A stretch of DNA of 64,000 bases from Cytobacillus pseudoceanisediminis (GTDB lineage: Bacteria > Bacillota > Bacilli > Bacillales > Cytobacillaceae). The translations under genes were made by a program, and so were the position numbers. How positions within the stretch are numbered: the first letter of the stretch is position 1; each line of letters starts with the position of its first letter. Below, in pieces: positions 39,693 to 50,409 of this stretch. The stretch is from positions 5,050,001 through 5,114,000 of the forward strand of contig NZ_CP097349.1 in the NCBI RefSeq assembly GCF_023516215.1, read 5' to 3'. The notes under the pieces are model-generated. The model was not told the DNA's origin. It did no database searches and was given only the letters and a program-made list of their open reading frames with translations.

Positions 39693-39788
39693 TTTAAATG
39701 CCTCCTTATAAATATATGGAGATACATTCATGCCGAAAAAATAGTGTGAATACAGGCATGAATTATGTATTGACGCTATTATTAAGAT

Positions 39789-40421
39789 TTAATACATAAA
39801 GCGATTCATAAAGCGCAAGCGGTCAAATTGCTGCACTGAATCCTGATCCACTCTTTTTCCAATGCGGGCCATTAGGCAATTTGCGGGATGAGAACTGATT
39901 TCAGGGTCATCTGTGGCATACCATTCAAGACCACCGGCATTCATCATCTTTTCCATAACCTTCCTATATTCCCATACGTTCAGGCCAGTTCCTTTTAAAT
40001 CCCAATGCCAATAATATTCAGTTGTTATAACAATATAGTCTTCCATTGCGTCATCCATCATGGATACTTTCAGCAGGTTCTTTCCTGTTCCTGAACCTCT
40101 GAAAGCCGGGATCACTTCTATTGCACCCAATTCTATTAAATTATCCATTTTTCCTTCCGACCAGCGCTCGAGAGGGTCTGGATACAAGTAAGTAACATAG
40201 CCGACAATGGTATGCCTGTCACGGGCCACTATAATTCTTCCCTCCGGCAATCCCGCAATTTCAACCAGGGCTTTATGCTGCTGAGCCGGAGGCCTGAAAG
40301 CAACAAGATCCTTGTGAAACTCATAATCTGCCAATTTTTCAGGTGAAATTGGCCCCTCAATGATTAATTTACCATTGGCTGTTTTTAATTCTTTTGCATT
40401 ATAAGTTTTTTTATATTCCAT
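39789..40421 (-). CDS. acuA: Protein lysine acetyltransferase AcuA
   Basis: 210-residue GNAT acetyltransferase that acetylates and inactivates AcsA in B. subtilis. The acetyl-CoA site is VIPAFRGSGTGKNLLKVSMM. EYYWHWDLKGTGLNVWEYRK is typical of AcuA. It heads acuABC, divergent from acsA, so enzyme and modifier are coexpressed from one intergenic region. A cre-like site overlaps the likely -35 region. Confidence 0.9.
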   Translation of the reverse strand: MEYKKTYNAKELKTANGKLIIEGPISPEKLADYEFHKDLVAFRPPAQQHKALVEIAGLPEGRIIVARDRHTIVGYVTYLYPDPLERWSEGKMDNLIELGAIEVIPAFRGSGTGKNLLKVSMMDDAMEDYIVITTEYYWHWDLKGTGLNVWEYRKVMEKMMNAGGLEWYATDDPEISSHPANCLMARIGKRVDQDSVQQFDRLRFMNRFMY

Positions 40422-40457
40422 TTATTCACCGCCATAGACATGATCAATGTAACTTCT

Positions 40458-40493
40458 ATTATACATAAAAACACGGGGGATAAAGCGCTTTCA
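40458..40493 (-). promoter_or_regulatory. acuABC promoter -10 and overlapping cre site
   Basis: On the minus strand TGAAAGCGCTTTAT (40480-40493) matches the cre consensus except at its last bases, and TATAAT (40458-40463) lies 16 bases downstream. A CcpA dimer there would cover the -35 region and repress, as known for B. subtilis acu and acsA. Confidence 0.6.
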
Positions 40494-40581
40494 CGCAATT
40501 TTCTGTGTAATTTAAATAAGTTTGTGACAATTTACCAGTTGGTTCATAAGTAATTTTTTCCCCGCTCCAAAATTTTAAAAA

Positions 40582-40610
40582 TTGAGAAAATATAATGTTT
40601 ATACTATAAT
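40582..40610 (+). promoter_or_regulatory. Sigma-A promoter of acsA
   Basis: TTGAGA (40582-40587), a 17-base spacer and TATAAT (40605-40610), 33 bases before the acsA start. Confidence 0.75.
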
Positions 40611-40642
40611 AATATCAAATCTTAAATAAGGGGGATAATTAT

Positions 40643-42360
40643 ATGAAAGTGGAAGCGCTGCCAGTAACACAAGGGGACTTCAATTTAAAAAGCTATGATG
40701 AGCTGTATGAAAATTTTAACTGGGCTGATGCGGAAAAAGAATTTTCCTGGAAAGAAACCGGCCGCATGAATATGGCCTATGAGGCCATTGACCGACATGC
40801 GGAATCTTTCAGAAAAAATAAGGTTGCCCTTTATTATCGCGATGGACAGAGAAATGAGAAATATACATTCAAGGAAATGAAGGAACTATCCAATAAAGCG
40901 GGAAATGCATTAAAAGCATATGGCGATGTTGAAAAAGGAGACCGAGTTTTCATTTTTATGCCGCGTTCTCCTGAACTCTATTTTGCCGTATTGGGAGCAA
41001 TTAAACTGGGAGCCATTGTAGGTCCTCTTTTTGAAGCATTTATGGAAGGGGCAGTCCGTGACAGGCTTGATGACAGTGAAGCAAAAGTTCTGATTACAAC
41101 CCCTGAGCTTTTGGAACGTGTGCCTGTTGATCAGCTGCCTGCCTTAAAGCATGTTTTCCTTGTTGGGGAAAATATTGAGGAAACAGGCCCGTATGTGGAC
41201 TTTAATAAAAGAATGGCTGAATCAAGCAGAAAGCTTCCAATTGAATGGGTTGACGGAAAAGATGGCCTTATTTTGCATTACACTTCCGGCTCTACAGGCA
41301 AGCCAAAGGGAGTTCTGCATGTACATAATGCAATGATTCAGCATTATCAGACCGCTAAATGGGTGCTGGACTTAAAAGAAGAAGATGTATATTGGTGCAC
41401 TGCTGACCCTGGCTGGGTAACCGGTACTTCATATGGCATTTTCGGCCCGTGGCTGACAGGGACTTCAAACCTTATTGTCGGGGGCAGATTTAATCCGGAG
41501 ACTTGGTATAAAATGATTGAGGAGTATGGCGTTTCGGTTTGGTATAGTGCTCCGACCGCTTTCCGTATGCTGATGGGGGCAGGTGATGAGGTTGTGAAAA
41601 AGTTTGATTTAAGCTCCCTTCGTCATGTCCTCAGTGTCGGTGAACCGCTAAATCCTGAAGTAGTCAGATGGGGAATGAAAGTATTCAATATGCGCATCCA
41701 TGATACGTGGTGGATGACAGAAACAGGTGCACAGCTCATCTGCAACTATCCTTGCCTGGAGATTAAGCCGGGCTCCATGGGTAAGCCGATTCCTGGTGTT
41801 AAAGCTGCCATTGTCGATGACCAGGGAAATGAGCTGCCGCCAAACCGCATGGGGAACCTTGCAATTAAAAAGGCTGGCCTTCCATGATGAATGCCATCTG
41901 GAATAACGAGCAAAAATATGAATCTTATTTTATGCCAGGTGACTGGTATGTTTCTGGAGATTCAGCATATATGGATGAAGATGGATATTTCTGGTTCCAG
42001 GGTCGTGTAGATGATGTGATCATGACATCTGGTGAACGCGTTGGGCCGTTTGAAGTGGAGAGCAAGCTCATCGAACACCCGGCTGTTGCAGAAGCTGGAG
42101 TTATCGGCAAGCCTGATCCTGTCCGAGGTGAAATAATAAAGGCATTTGTTGCTTTACGGGACGGACATGAACCTTCTGAAGAACTGGTGGAAGATATCCG
42201 TCAATTCGTTAAGAAAGGCCTTGCTGCCCACGCAGCCCCGCGTGAAATTGAATTCCGCGACAAACTTCCAAAAACACGGAGCGGCAAAATTATGCGCCGG
42301 GTGCTTAAAGCCTGGGAACTGGATCTGCCAACTGGCGATTTGTCTACAATGGAAGATTAA
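40643..42360 (+). CDS. acsA: Acetyl-CoA synthetase AcsA (one frameshift)
   Basis: AMP-forming acyl-CoA synthetase that activates acetate. The P-loop is [28 protein letters not shown] and [20 protein letters not shown] follow in order. [16 protein letters not shown] contains the catalytic lysine that AcuA acetylates. AAGGGGG precedes ATG 40643. The frame breaks near 41872 (GG); one extra G gives [19 protein letters not shown] and a 572-residue enzyme. Divergent from acuABC, which controls its acetylation. Confidence 0.93.
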
Positions 42361-42368
42361 TAGAGGAG

Positions 42369-42397
42369 ACCGCTGCATAAATGAGCAGCGGTTTTTT
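42369..42397 (+). terminator. Terminator after acsA
   Basis: ACCGCTGC / GCAGCGGT stem with TTTTTT tail. Confidence 0.85.
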
Positions 42398-42452
42398 GTT
42401 TAGCAAAGTATCTAGAATATATTTTGGGCGATTGTTATTTCTATAAAGAAAA

Positions 42453-42497
42453 AGCAGAATCCCAAGCCCTTTTTGGGCAAATGGGATTCTGCTTTTC
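42453..42497. terminator. Terminator after the PBP gene
   Basis: AGCAGAATCCCA (42453-42464) / TGGGATTCTGCT (42482-42493) with an inner GCCC/GGGC stem; the minus strand ends in TTTTTC. Confidence 0.82.
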
Positions 42498-42498
42498 T

Positions 42499-45398
42499 TT
42501 AATTAGTTTCTTCACCTTCATCAGGTTCTGATGGTTTATCAGCATCAGGCTTTTCCTCGGCTGGAGGAGGATCTTTAGGTTTCTCTTCTTTAGGTTTCTC
42601 TTCTTTCGGCTTCTCTTCTTTTGGCTTCTCTTCCTTCGGCTTTTCTTCTTTCGGTTTTTCTTCTTCCGTCTTTTGGCCGATTTTTACTACATTGGAAGAA
42701 GCAGACTCTTTGCCGGCAATGTCAACGGCTGTTACATGGATCGAGCCGCTTCCAGCCTTGTAGTTTAAGGAAGAGCCGGCTTTTATTGTAGCAACTTTTT
42801 TACCTCCGCTGTAAACGCGATAGCCAATGACATCTTTTTCAGGATGTGCTCCCCAAGTAATGGTTTGGCCAGAAGCTTTTATGCTTGGGGCCGCAGGTGC
42901 TTTGCCATTGTCTTTGAGCTGATCTGCACTTGTCAGAATACTCTTCCAGCGTTCTTTATTCGGAATAAGAGTACTTAGATTTGCTTTAATGCCGAATAGT
43001 TTTTGAATATAATCCGGATTCACTACCATTCCAGGTTCAGTAAACTCTTCTGGTGTTGAATCAAGTGCCATATATTTTTTATCGCCAATTCGTACAAGTT
43101 TTCCATTGCCAAGGCTATCGTCAACTTTTGTAGGAACAAATTTGGCATTGAATAAATCAGTCTCGACTAAGCCAGCTTTAGAGCATGCTTCTGAAGGAAG
43201 AAGGCCTGAAATGGCACAGAATGAACGTCTTACGATTCCGCCCGGCATTTTAAAGCTTTCACTCGGGTCAACAAGATCAGGTGCGACGTCATATGCTGCA
43301 TTCATCAAATCTGCCCAGAGATAGTTATTGCGCAAACTATAGCTTAGCGGTCCAGGGGCTTTTAATGATTTAGGCGTATCATATCCTGACCATATGCCGA
43401 AAGTGACATTCGGATTGGATGCCACGAACCATGCATCTATGAATTCAGTACCAGTACCAGTTTTCCCTGCCCAGTCAGAACTGAACTTCAATCTGTTCTT
43501 AATCGATGTGGCAGTTCCGCTGTTAATAACGTCTCTCATCATATCGATTGTAAGGTACGCTGTCTGCGGACTGAATACATCTACAGGCTCAGATTTATTC
43601 TGGAATATAATGTTCCCGTCTTTATCTGTGATTTTCTCGATCATATAGGCGTCAATAAACTTTCCGCCGTTGGCAAATGTAGTAAAGGCATTCGTATTTT
43701 CTTCAACAGTTACCCCATATTCCAAAGAACCAATGGATGTAGACAAGTTTGTATAGTCAGGACCGATCAGAGAGGTAAAGCCCATTTTTTCCAGATAAGA
43801 GGCAGGCCGCTGTCCGACTATATCCTTATAAAGCTTTACAGCTGGGACATTGTATGAATGCTTAAGTGCTTGTCTGGCTGAAACGAGCCCGCTATAGGTA
43901 TTCGTATAGTTCTTTGGCCAAGGCCTATTTAATCCTGGACTTAGATATAGCGGCACATCAGGCAGAATGGTGCCAGGTGCTGCTTTTCCAAGTTCCATTG
44001 CAGGAGCATAGACTAATAGCGGCTTCATGGTTGAACCATTTTGTCTTAGAGCGCTTGTAGCATGATTCAGCTGCTCGCGTTTGTGATCGCGTCCGCCGAC
44101 AAAGCTGATGATTTTACCGGTTTTATTTTCAATTAAAATGGCTCCAACCTCTACGGGCTCCATGATTTGTTTATTTTCACCGGTTTCTGGGTCCTTAATC
44201 GTCTCAGGTTTGTCTGGCCCATAATAAGGGTAGTTATTTTTTACCTGCTGCATTTTATCATAAATATCTTTGTTGATCGTCGTATGGATCTGGAAGCCAT
44301 TCTGGCGGATCGTCCGGTCTGCCAGAGTCCTGTATTCCTCTCGGAGCTCGTCATCTTCTTTTAAGTCCTGCTCTTCGTATCCATCATTTTTTGCGAGAAT
44401 CTTAGTCATGATGTTTACTGCACGTTCTTCAATTTCATACGTCAAATATGGGTACTTTTCCAAAGGGCTTTCTGAAGGCGTAGTGAAATCCTTGGTCAGG
44501 TCGTAAGCCAAAGCTTCCTCATATTGCTTCTGGTCAATCTTTCCGTCGTCATACATTCTTTTCAGAACAGTTTTCATCCTGGAGAAACCTGGTTCCAGAT
44601 TTTCTTTGACCGTTCCCTCCCTTGTAAAAGGAGTGTAGCCGAATGGACTCTGCGGCAGCCCTGCTATGAATGCAGCCTGGGGCAAGGTTAATTCTTTTGC
44701 ACTCACCCCAAAAATGCCTTTGGCAGCTGCTTCAACTCCGGCAATATTACGTCCGGATGCATTTCTTCCAAAGGTAGATACATTCAGATATGCTTCCAAT
44801 ATCTCTTTTTTATCAAAGAATTTCTCCAATCGCAAAGCAAGCAGAATCTCTTTTGCTTTCCGCTCGAAAGAAACTTCATTCGTTAAGATTTGGTTCTTTA
44901 TCAGCTGCTGTGTAAGTGTACTTCCGCCGGATTGAACAGATGAATTTGTTACTTCCTGGAACAGTGCGCGCATAATCGCTTTTGGCACCACTCCGTCATG
45001 CTCGTAGAAATATTCATCTTCAGTAGCTACAACTGCGTTAATTAAGTGTTCCGAAACATCATCAAGCTTAACTTCCTCACGTTCCAGGTCAGTCCGGAGC
45101 TTCCCTAAATAAACATTATCGGCAAAATAAATTTCCGATGTTTCTGCATAGTCATAAATATCTTTTTTCATGCTGGCATAAGATCGGATTGGCTCATCCT
45201 TTACCAGCGACGCGAAGTAACCTGCTCCAAGCCCCCCGCAAATGAACCGCCAATGACAGCTAAAATGAGAAACAGCAAAGTAAGGTTCCAGACAACCTGG
45301 TAAGTAATGCTCGCACCTTTAGCTGCTTTTTTATTCCCGAAAAGGCCCGGAGTTTGCCTCAATTTATTAAATAACATCTGAAACTTTTCTTTCATCAT
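42499..45398 (-). CDS. Class A penicillin-binding protein, PBP1A family (one frameshift)
   Basis: Bifunctional peptidoglycan glycosyltransferase and transpeptidase. A membrane anchor (VVWNLTLLFLILAVIGGSFA) is followed by the GT51 domain (ATEDEYFYEHDGVVPKA, GGSTLTQQLIKN) and the transpeptidase domain: SxxK in GSTMKPLL, SYN in KHSYNVP, KTGT in AGKTGTGTE. Then a fibronectin-III-like segment and a tail of KPKEE repeats. The start is ATG 45398 after AGGGGGGA. The frame breaks in the C6 run (plus strand) 45232-45237; one more base gives FAGGLGAGYFASLVKDEP and 966 residues. Unrepaired, the enzyme loses its anchor. Confidence 0.88.
42571..42665 (-). repeat. 15-bp tandem repeat encoding KPKEE units in the PBP tail
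   Basis: About six units encoding E-E-K-P-K near the PBP C-terminus, with synonymous differences between units. Such charged Lys/Pro/Glu tails are common in wall-facing proteins. Confidence 0.8.
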
Positions 45399-45497
45399 AT
45401 CAATCCCCCTAAAATCACATCTATTATAGCATATTGCGACATAGTAATATGACAAGGTTCGCCATTTATCTGAAATTTCCTTTTTTCGCACAGGCAT

Positions 45498-45526
45498 TTG
45501 ACATTTGGCTGATTTATATGATAAAA
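45498..45526 (+). promoter_or_regulatory. Promoter of the tyrS leader
   Basis: TTGACA (45498-45503), a 17-base spacer and an ATAAAA box (45521-45526), just ahead of the T-box leader. Confidence 0.6.
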
Positions 45527-45544
45527 ATGTTTTATCTTAGACGT

Positions 45545-45800
45545 TTAAATATTTTATAGGCATTGATGGGAACCCAGTAATGCTTCTATCCCTGTTTCAG
45601 AAAGCCGGCGTTCGCTGCGAGCCGGTACAAATAGAAGTATGAATTACCTCCCTGAGCTTTCACTGTCAACCTGCCCAGCAGTTATAGCAGTGGACGGATT
45701 ATCCGTTATTCTGAAAGAGTGGAGGACAGCTGTCCTCAATTTGGGTGGTACCGCGCAAAAACGATCATGCGTCCCTGCATATTTGCAGGGGCGTTTTTTT
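45545..45800 (+). promoter_or_regulatory. Tyrosine T-box riboswitch of tyrS
   Basis: The T-box core TGGGTGGTACCGCG is at 45742-45755 and is followed by a terminator (GCGTCCCTGCA / TGCAGGGGCG, then T7). The lower part of stem I pairs TGCTTCTAT with ATAGAAGTA. On its 3' side lies UAC (45626-45628), the tyrosine specifier codon. Uncharged tRNA-Tyr should favour the antiterminator and allow tyrS expression. Confidence 0.9.
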
Positions 45801-45842
45801 GTATGGGTGATTCCCTGTTAATGCCTTGAAAATAGCCGTTAA

Positions 45843-47117
<1,275 letters not shown>

Positions 47118-47119
47118 TC

Positions 47120-47151
47120 AAAAAGCCCTCCTTTGATGGAGGGCTTTTTGA
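47120..47151. terminator. Terminator after tyrS
   Basis: AAAAAGCCCTCC / GGAGGGCTTTTT stem around TTTGAT. Confidence 0.88.
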
Positions 47152-47177
47152 TTATCTCAGAGTTTTCCGGACAACAA

Positions 47178-47208
47178 AAAAACTGCCGAAATGTATCGGC
47201 AGTTTTAA
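47178..47208 (-). terminator. Terminator after rpsD
   Basis: AAAACTGCCGA / TCGGCAGTTTT stem a few bases after the rpsD stop; the minus strand continues with T residues. Confidence 0.82.
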
Positions 47209-47213
47209 AATTA

Positions 47214-47816
47214 TTAACGAGAGTAGAATTCAACGATTAGAGATTCGTTGATTTCAGCTGGAAGTTCAGAACGCTCAGGCATGCGAGTGAAAGTTCCTTC
47301 TAGCTTGTCTGCATCGAAAGATACGAAGTCAGGTACGAAGTTGTTAACTTCAATTGCTTCTTTAACGATGTCAAGGCTGCGAGATTTTTCGCGAAGTGTA
47401 ATTGTTTGACCAGGTGCTACGCGGTATGATGGAATATCAACGCGAGATCCATCAACCATGATATGACCATGGTTAACTAGCTGGCGAGCTTGACGGCGAG
47501 TGCGTGCAAGACCTAAACGGTAAACCACGTTGTCAAGGCGTGATTCAAGAAGAATCATGAAGTTTTCACCGTGCTTACCAGGCATTTTGCCAGCTTTATC
47601 GAATAAATTGCGGAATTGACGCTCATTTACTCCGTACATATGACGAAGCTTTTGCTTCTCCTGCAATTGTAATCCGTATTCAGATAATTTTTTGCGCTGG
47701 TTTGGACCATGTTGTCCAGGAGCGTAAGGACGCTTTTCTAATTCTTTACCAGTTCCGCTTAGAGAGATTCCAAGACGACGGGATAATTTCCAGCTTGGAC
47801 CAGTATAACGAGCCAT
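47214..47816 (-). CDS. rpsD: 30S ribosomal protein S4
   Basis: 200-residue S4, primary 16S rRNA binder. It opens [20 protein letters not shown] and has the S4 domain [20 protein letters not shown] and [21 protein letters not shown] strong GGAGGAG site precedes the ATG. Free-standing as in B. subtilis, with a long structured leader through which S4 represses its own translation. Lacks the zinc-binding cysteines of the C+ form. Confidence 0.98.
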   Translation of the reverse strand: MARYTGPSWKLSRRLGISLSGTGKELEKRPYAPGQHGPNQRKKLSEYGLQLQEKQKLRHMYGVNERQFRNLFDKAGKMPGKHGENFMILLESRLDNVVYRLGLARTRRQARQLVNHGHIMVDGSRVDIPSYRVAPGQTITLREKSRSLDIVKEAIEVNNFVPDFVSFDADKLEGTFTRMPERSELPAEINESLIVEFYSR

Positions 47817-47837
47817 TTAAGACTCCTCCTTTTGTGT

Positions 47838-48012
47838 TTTTATTTGGGTAAAATAAAAACAGAAACAGATGCGCACAACAATCATGTCCATTTTGTTTTC
47901 ATGTACCTTCGCCCTAGCAGCAGAGGGTTACACAGTACCCCATCCCCAGAAAACTCTGGTTGAGGAACAAAATGAGTGCATCAAGGTGCTCACATAGGCT
48001 GCAATATTTTAC
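47838..48012 (-). promoter_or_regulatory. S4 autoregulatory mRNA leader
   Basis: About 175 bases of structured leader between the promoter and rpsD. It contains complementary blocks such as CCAGAGTTTTCTGG, and CATTTTGTT against AACAAAATG. Position and layout match the Firmicutes rpsD leader that S4 binds; the identification rests mostly on position. Confidence 0.7.
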
Positions 48013-48021
48013 ACAAGGAGT

Positions 48022-48051
48022 ATTATATAATTTTTAGAGGATAAAAGTCAA
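48022..48051 (-). promoter_or_regulatory. Sigma-A promoter of rpsD
   Basis: On the minus strand TTGACT (48046-48051) and TATAAT (48022-48027) with an 18-base spacer. Confidence 0.75.
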
Positions 48052-48401
48052 GTTGATTTTATTTTTACTCCTTCATTTTTTAAGGATGTTTAAATTATAA
48101 GCGAAGATTTTGTCCTGTGCCATAATTCACTTGAATTAGAAAACTTAATAACGAGTCCATTAGCAAGATATGATATAATAAAGAAAAAATTGGAATTGTT
48201 TAATTAATAGGAATGCGGCTTCGCTTTTTTTATTTTAATGTGTATTTTATGCAGCGATTACTTTTCTTAAAAATATGAATATAGGAAAGTTGAAACGAAA
48301 TAGCCACATGTATGCTCAAAATATTAATTTCTAGTCCGTTATAATATACCTTATTGGTTTAAAGATTCATGATCTGAGACATTTGATAGGTGATAATAAA
48401 G
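48052..48401. other. Divergent intergenic region between rpsD and the GGDEF gene
   Basis: AT-rich, about 350 bases. A TATAAT-like box lies near 48342 on the plus strand but without a good -35. No small gene is convincing. Confidence 0.4.
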
Positions 48402-50269
48402 ATGGATACACTTGAACACCAAATCATACTTAGTTTAAAAAGCCGCTTTTTTGACATTATCGATACGGAGAACGGTTTCTTTCACTATGAAAAATTACTG
48501 AATGAAATGCTCTCTTCCATTAAAGCCCTTACCGGAGCGGATGAAATAACTCTGTACGTCTTTAATGAATGGAAACAGGAGTTTTTTGCAGAAGCTGCCA
48601 CGAACCCGGATGCTTTGCTTTCACCTGCTTTTTCAGGTGATTTAAAAAGATGGGCTAACAAAAACAGAGGGTTGCAGAGTTTAAGGACCGAGATTAAGGA
48701 AGAACAAATCATGATTCCTCTTGTAAAGAGAGGCAAGCTGCTGGGATGCATGATTTTATCAGGTGAATCAGGCTGTTTTCATTCCTATACAGAAAAAGTA
48801 TTTCAGGAGCTTAGCGAAGAATGCGGGCAATTTCTTGATAAAGCTCAGGGGCTGGCCAAAATTGCATCTGAAGAAAAACGTTATAAACAGCTGTATCGAG
48901 TTACGGAGAAATTCCATTCCTCAATGGATATGGATATGGTGCTTGGGGAAATTATTTATACTTTGCAGGAAATGTACCCCACTTTTACCTATTATCTTCT
49001 GCTGTCCCAGGATAACAATAATCATGGGGATCTGCCCATCAGAGACCTTGAATATGACAGCGAAAACATCGCGGCCATGCAGGCATATGTCACAGGGGCA
49101 GTTCAATTTGAAGATTCCCTGCAGGAAATGCGCTCTGTCTTATATGCCCCATTAAAAGGGAAGCAGGGGGTTTATGGAGTACTTCAGGTCATTGCGCCTA
49201 ATACCATGATATTCCCTAAAAATGAAATTGAGTTTATAACACTTCTGGCTAATACTGCAGGAAGTGCACTGGAAAATGCGCAGCTTTATCAGCAATCCAA
49301 GCGATTGATAGCGGACCTTCAATTAATTAACGAAACTTCCCACCGCTTGAATTCGAATTTGCGGCTGACAGAAACCATGAACTACATGGCAGATCAGATT
49401 CTGCATTCCTTTGATGCTGAAGAAGCGGGTTTCATCTTGATAAATTTTGAAAATGCCGATGTGAATGTAATCCAGGGCAGTACTGAATTTTTTCAAACCA
49501 AAGAGGCAGAAGACTATATTCACTATATAAGGAAAAAGATCATCAAGGAGAAAGAGTCTCTTTTTATTGGGGATTTTTCTTTACAGTTCGAGGGTGCGGC
49601 AAGTTTATATAAATCCATCATGGCTGTTCCAATGGCCCAATCTGGAGTATTAAAGGGATTTGCCCTTGTCATGCATAGCTCTCCTTATCATTTTTCATTT
49701 GAAACATTCAAGTTGCTTCAGTCTTTGATTCATCATTCCACGCTTGCCTTTACCAATTCAATGCTTAGAGAAGAGCTTGAAAAGATGGTTGTAACAGATC
49801 ACTTAACCAAACTATATTCCCGAAGCTATCTGGATGATCGGATTCATCAGTCCATGAATGAAGATCATGAAGGAACATTTATGCTTGTGGATATAGATGA
49901 TTTTAAATTGGTAAATGATACATACGGACATCAGGTTGGCGATGAAATCATTATTCAAGTTGCCAATTTAATTAACAGCAATATCCGCAGCACTGATATA
50001 GGCGCACGATGGGGCGGAGAGGAGCTGGCTCTTTATCTTCCGGGTGTTTCATTGTCGGCGGGAGTACTTATTGCTGAACGGATTGTCAGAAAGGTATGTC
50101 AAATCACAGATCCCCAAGTAACCATTTCATGCGGTATTTCGTATTGGAGCAGGGGGAAAAAGATTCATATGCAGCGCTTTTTAAAAGGGCTGACAGGGCA
50201 TTATATACCGCCAAAAACACAGGGAAAAATAAAGTGATCATTGAGTCGGCTGCAGATTCATTTATCTAG
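48402..50269 (+). CDS. ytrP: GAF-GGDEF diguanylate cyclase, YtrP-like (3' frameshift)
   Basis: About 450 residues of GAF-type sensor modules precede a GGDEF domain (VTDHLTKLYSRSYLDDRI, DIDDFKLVNDTYGHQVGDE, ARWGGEELALYLPG). The GGEEL catalytic motif is intact, so it should make c-di-GMP. The start is ATG 48402 with AGGTGA upstream. The frame breaks in the G5 run 50152-50156; one extra G gives EKDSYAALFKRADRALYTAK, the conserved GGDEF C-terminus, ending at 50269 with 622 residues. No membrane segments, hence a cytosolic sensor. Signal unknown. Confidence 0.85.
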
Positions 50270-50297
50270 GACTGCCTTATGGAAAGGCAGTCTTTAT
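50270..50297 (+). terminator. Terminator after the GGDEF gene
   Basis: GACTGCCTT / AAGGCAGTC stem with ATGG-centred loop and TTTATT. It starts directly at the repaired stop, supporting that gene end. Confidence 0.82.
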
Positions 50298-50377
50298 TGA
50301 TATTTTTCCAAAACAAAATACTTTCAAAAAATATACTATTATCATATGCTGAAAGAGAAGTTTATTATAGATAATAA

Positions 50378-50391
50378 TGTAAGCGCTTGCA
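50378..50391 (+). promoter_or_regulatory. Consensus cre site upstream of megL
   Basis: TGTAAGCGCTTGCA fits the cre consensus TGWAANCGNTNNCA at every position. It ends 18 bases before the start codon, so CcpA would block elongation or initiation under good carbon supply. Confidence 0.75.
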
Positions 50392-50409
50392 ATGAAAAGG
50401 AGAGGTAAA

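Noticed and set aside
42571..42665. CRISPR-like short repeats
   Set aside because: The 15-bp periodicity is coding (KPKEE) and has no spacers. No CRISPR array is visible anywhere in the window.
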